From contig JAEOSP010000185.1 of the NCBI GenBank assembly GCA_016840305.1, positions 1-24,241 of the forward strand: a DNA stretch of 24,241 bases, written 5' to 3'. The translations under genes were made by a program, and so were the position numbers. The notes beneath the pieces are model-generated. The model had not been told where the DNA came from and ran no database searches. It saw only the letters and a program-made list of their open reading frames with translations. This document shows, one piece after another, positions 23,059 to 24,241 of the stretch. The stretch's first letter is position 1. Each line of letters begins with the position of its first letter. The stretch comes from Candidatus Hodarchaeota archaeon (GTDB taxonomy: Archaea > Asgardarchaeota > Heimdallarchaeia > Hodarchaeales > Hodarchaeaceae).

Positions 23059-24241
23059 ATGAATGATGAACAAGAAATATTAATCCGTCAAAGCAACTGG
23101 AGCGGTCGAAGAATCGTACTGTTCTACTGGTTTGCAATCGTCTTCCTCGGAACTAGTGCTGCTGCAGGTCTTGGTACATCAATTTTATTACCTAGTTATA
23201 AAATTGAAGCAGACCCAAATCATGATGGTATCACTGATCCTTGGGGTCCAGAAGATTGTACTGGTACAGGTTGCCATGACGATAACGTGAACGGTTGGAA
23301 CACAACCTGGCACGCTCAATTCGTAGGAGAATACGATCCGAATGATATTACCCTTAATGGTAGTAAAATGTCTTTTAATAGTACACACTTTTGGCGTAGT
23401 CCCAACTCCAAGCTTCCTTCAGGAAGTTTCCCACCAGTAATAAATTACTGGACATATAACCAGATATTTAATGCTTCAGGGCAACAATGCTGTATGACTA
23501 CTAGATGGACCAACACCACTCTCATAAACTCTACTACTGGAGAAGTCATATGGACAAACGCTACTTTAGTAGCTCAATATGGAGGTAATATTTGGGATAT
23601 TGGCGTATCTTGCGCGGCCTGTCACACAAGCCCAGGAGAATTTAGTCTTAGTTTCACTGTTTGTTCAAGCTGTCACTTACCTGGCGGAATGCAACACGTA
23701 GGATTAATGGGAAGTGCTCACTATGGTGCTCTCGATGATCTACTGGCTAGTGGTGATATAAACTCGCTTAATGCTGATGACCTATGGCTCTATGCTGGGC
23801 AGAGTACTTACATGGACCTTGGTGACATTCCTGTTGATGATTATTACACCATCACCTGTGTTACATGTCACGATCCCCATGATGCAACTACAAACGCTGG
23901 TGATGTCTCGAATGCAATGAGTCCGTGGACAAATGTTTGGGAGCCAGGTAGTCAAACCTTCGGACCTGGTGGTAGTCAATTACGAGCGGCAACGGTCAAT
24001 CTTCTATGTGGCACATGTCACGATATAAACCTTAACTCATCTGCTTTAGGTTTTCTTGACCCTAGTAACCACTCAACATTAGGTTGTACCGATTGTCATG
24101 GTTATCAGTTTGTTCCTGGACACAACGCAACAGATCGATTTGGTGTTGTAAGCTGGGTTCCTGATGGATTTTCCGCCCTTAACCACAATTGGAAGCCTAT
24201 GGATGATGCTGCTGATTGCGGACTTTGTCATGGAACTGATA
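23059..24241 (+). CDS. Surface-exposed multiheme c-type cytochrome (3' end beyond window)
   Basis: An open frame of 394 codons from ATG 23059 to the window edge, preceded by GGTG at 23048-23051. After a short N-terminus, residues 17-45 are a hydrophobic signal-anchor (IVLFYWFAIVFLGTSAAAG). Six CxxCH heme motifs begin at C185 (CAACH), C202 (CSSCH), C267 (CVTCH), C317 (CGTCH), C343 (CTDCH) and C387 (CGLCH). An expanded CX4CH begins at C67 (CTGTGCH), so at least seven hemes are likely in the visible part. A calcium-loop-like DPNHDGITD (52-60) directly precedes the first heme site, and roughly ten N-x-S/T sequons mark an extracellular glycoprotein. The role is electron transfer at the cell surface; donor and acceptor are unknown. 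It is not a recognisable named cytochrome, and the missing C-terminus may carry more hemes or a membrane anchor. Confidence 0.9.
   Translation, partial: MNDEQEILIRQSNWSGRRIVLFYWFAIVFLGTSAAAGLGTSILLPSYKIEADPNHDGITDPWGPEDCTGTGCHDDNVNGWNTTWHAQFVGEYDPNDITLNGSKMSFNSTHFWRSPNSKLPSGSFPPVINYWTYNQIFNASGQQCCMTTRWTNTTLINSTTGEVIWTNATLVAQYGGNIWDIGVSCAACHTSPGEFSLSFTVCSSCHLPGGMQHVGLMGSAHYGALDDLLASGDINSLNADDLWLYAGQSTYMDLGDIPVDDYYTITCVTCHDPHDATTNAGDVSNAMSPWTNVWEPGSQTFGPGGSQLRAATVNLLCGTCHDINLNSSALGFLDPSNHSTLGCTDCHGYQFVPGHNATDRFGVVSWVPDGFSALNHNWKPMDDAADCGLCHGTD

Overview
The window is AT-rich, gene-dense archaeal-type DNA. I read it as most likely from an Asgard archaeon, possibly near Heimdallarchaeia; the phylum call is an inference of moderate confidence. 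The pointers are an Arf-like small GTPase with an N-terminal longin-like domain, a roughly 1040-residue helical solenoid ending in a zinc ribbon plus a RING/PHD-like cross-brace domain, an archaeal DUF89 protein, a type IA topoisomerase of archaeal style, a surface protein with a poly-threonine stalk and C-terminal membrane anchor, and a surface multiheme cytochrome. Ribosome binding sites of GGAG/GGTG type precede several starts.

Layout. Positions 1-2758 (minus strand) hold a likely transcription unit running HAD phosphatase, low-molecular-weight tyrosine phosphatase, a helical-repeat protein, a GNAT acetyltransferase and the start of a coiled-coil protein cut by the window edge. At 3032-3874 (plus) lies a DUF89 metal-dependent phosphatase, convergent with a GAF-histidine kinase (3880-5172, minus) that is preceded on its strand by the longin/Arf-like GTPase (5231-6157). 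An acyl-CoA dehydrogenase (6347-7618, minus) is divergent from a plus-strand run of oligoendopeptidase F, amidohydrolase and the giant RING-solenoid protein (7926-14175). A small possible membrane peptide and a ferritin-like protein follow.

Positions 14938-16360 form a discrete mobile element: a TnpB nuclease gene bounded by perfect 18-bp inverted repeats and a 4-bp direct repeat TATG. The TnpB has lost the usual RuvC-II glutamate and carries an alternative glutamate 47 residues downstream, the arrangement reported for Fanzor-like nucleases. Beyond it are a metal-dependent cyclase/formamidase (minus), and then plus-strand genes: topoisomerase IA, an orphan EutA-like reactivase, a YfcE/MJ0936-type phosphoesterase, a threonine-stalk surface protein and a multiheme c-type cytochrome that runs off the end.

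Functionally the window mixes peptide and amide catabolism (oligoendopeptidase, amidohydrolase, cyclase), acyl-CoA oxidation, signalling (histidine kinase, GTPase, phosphatases), and a cell-surface redox module. No rRNA, tRNA or CRISPR array was seen.
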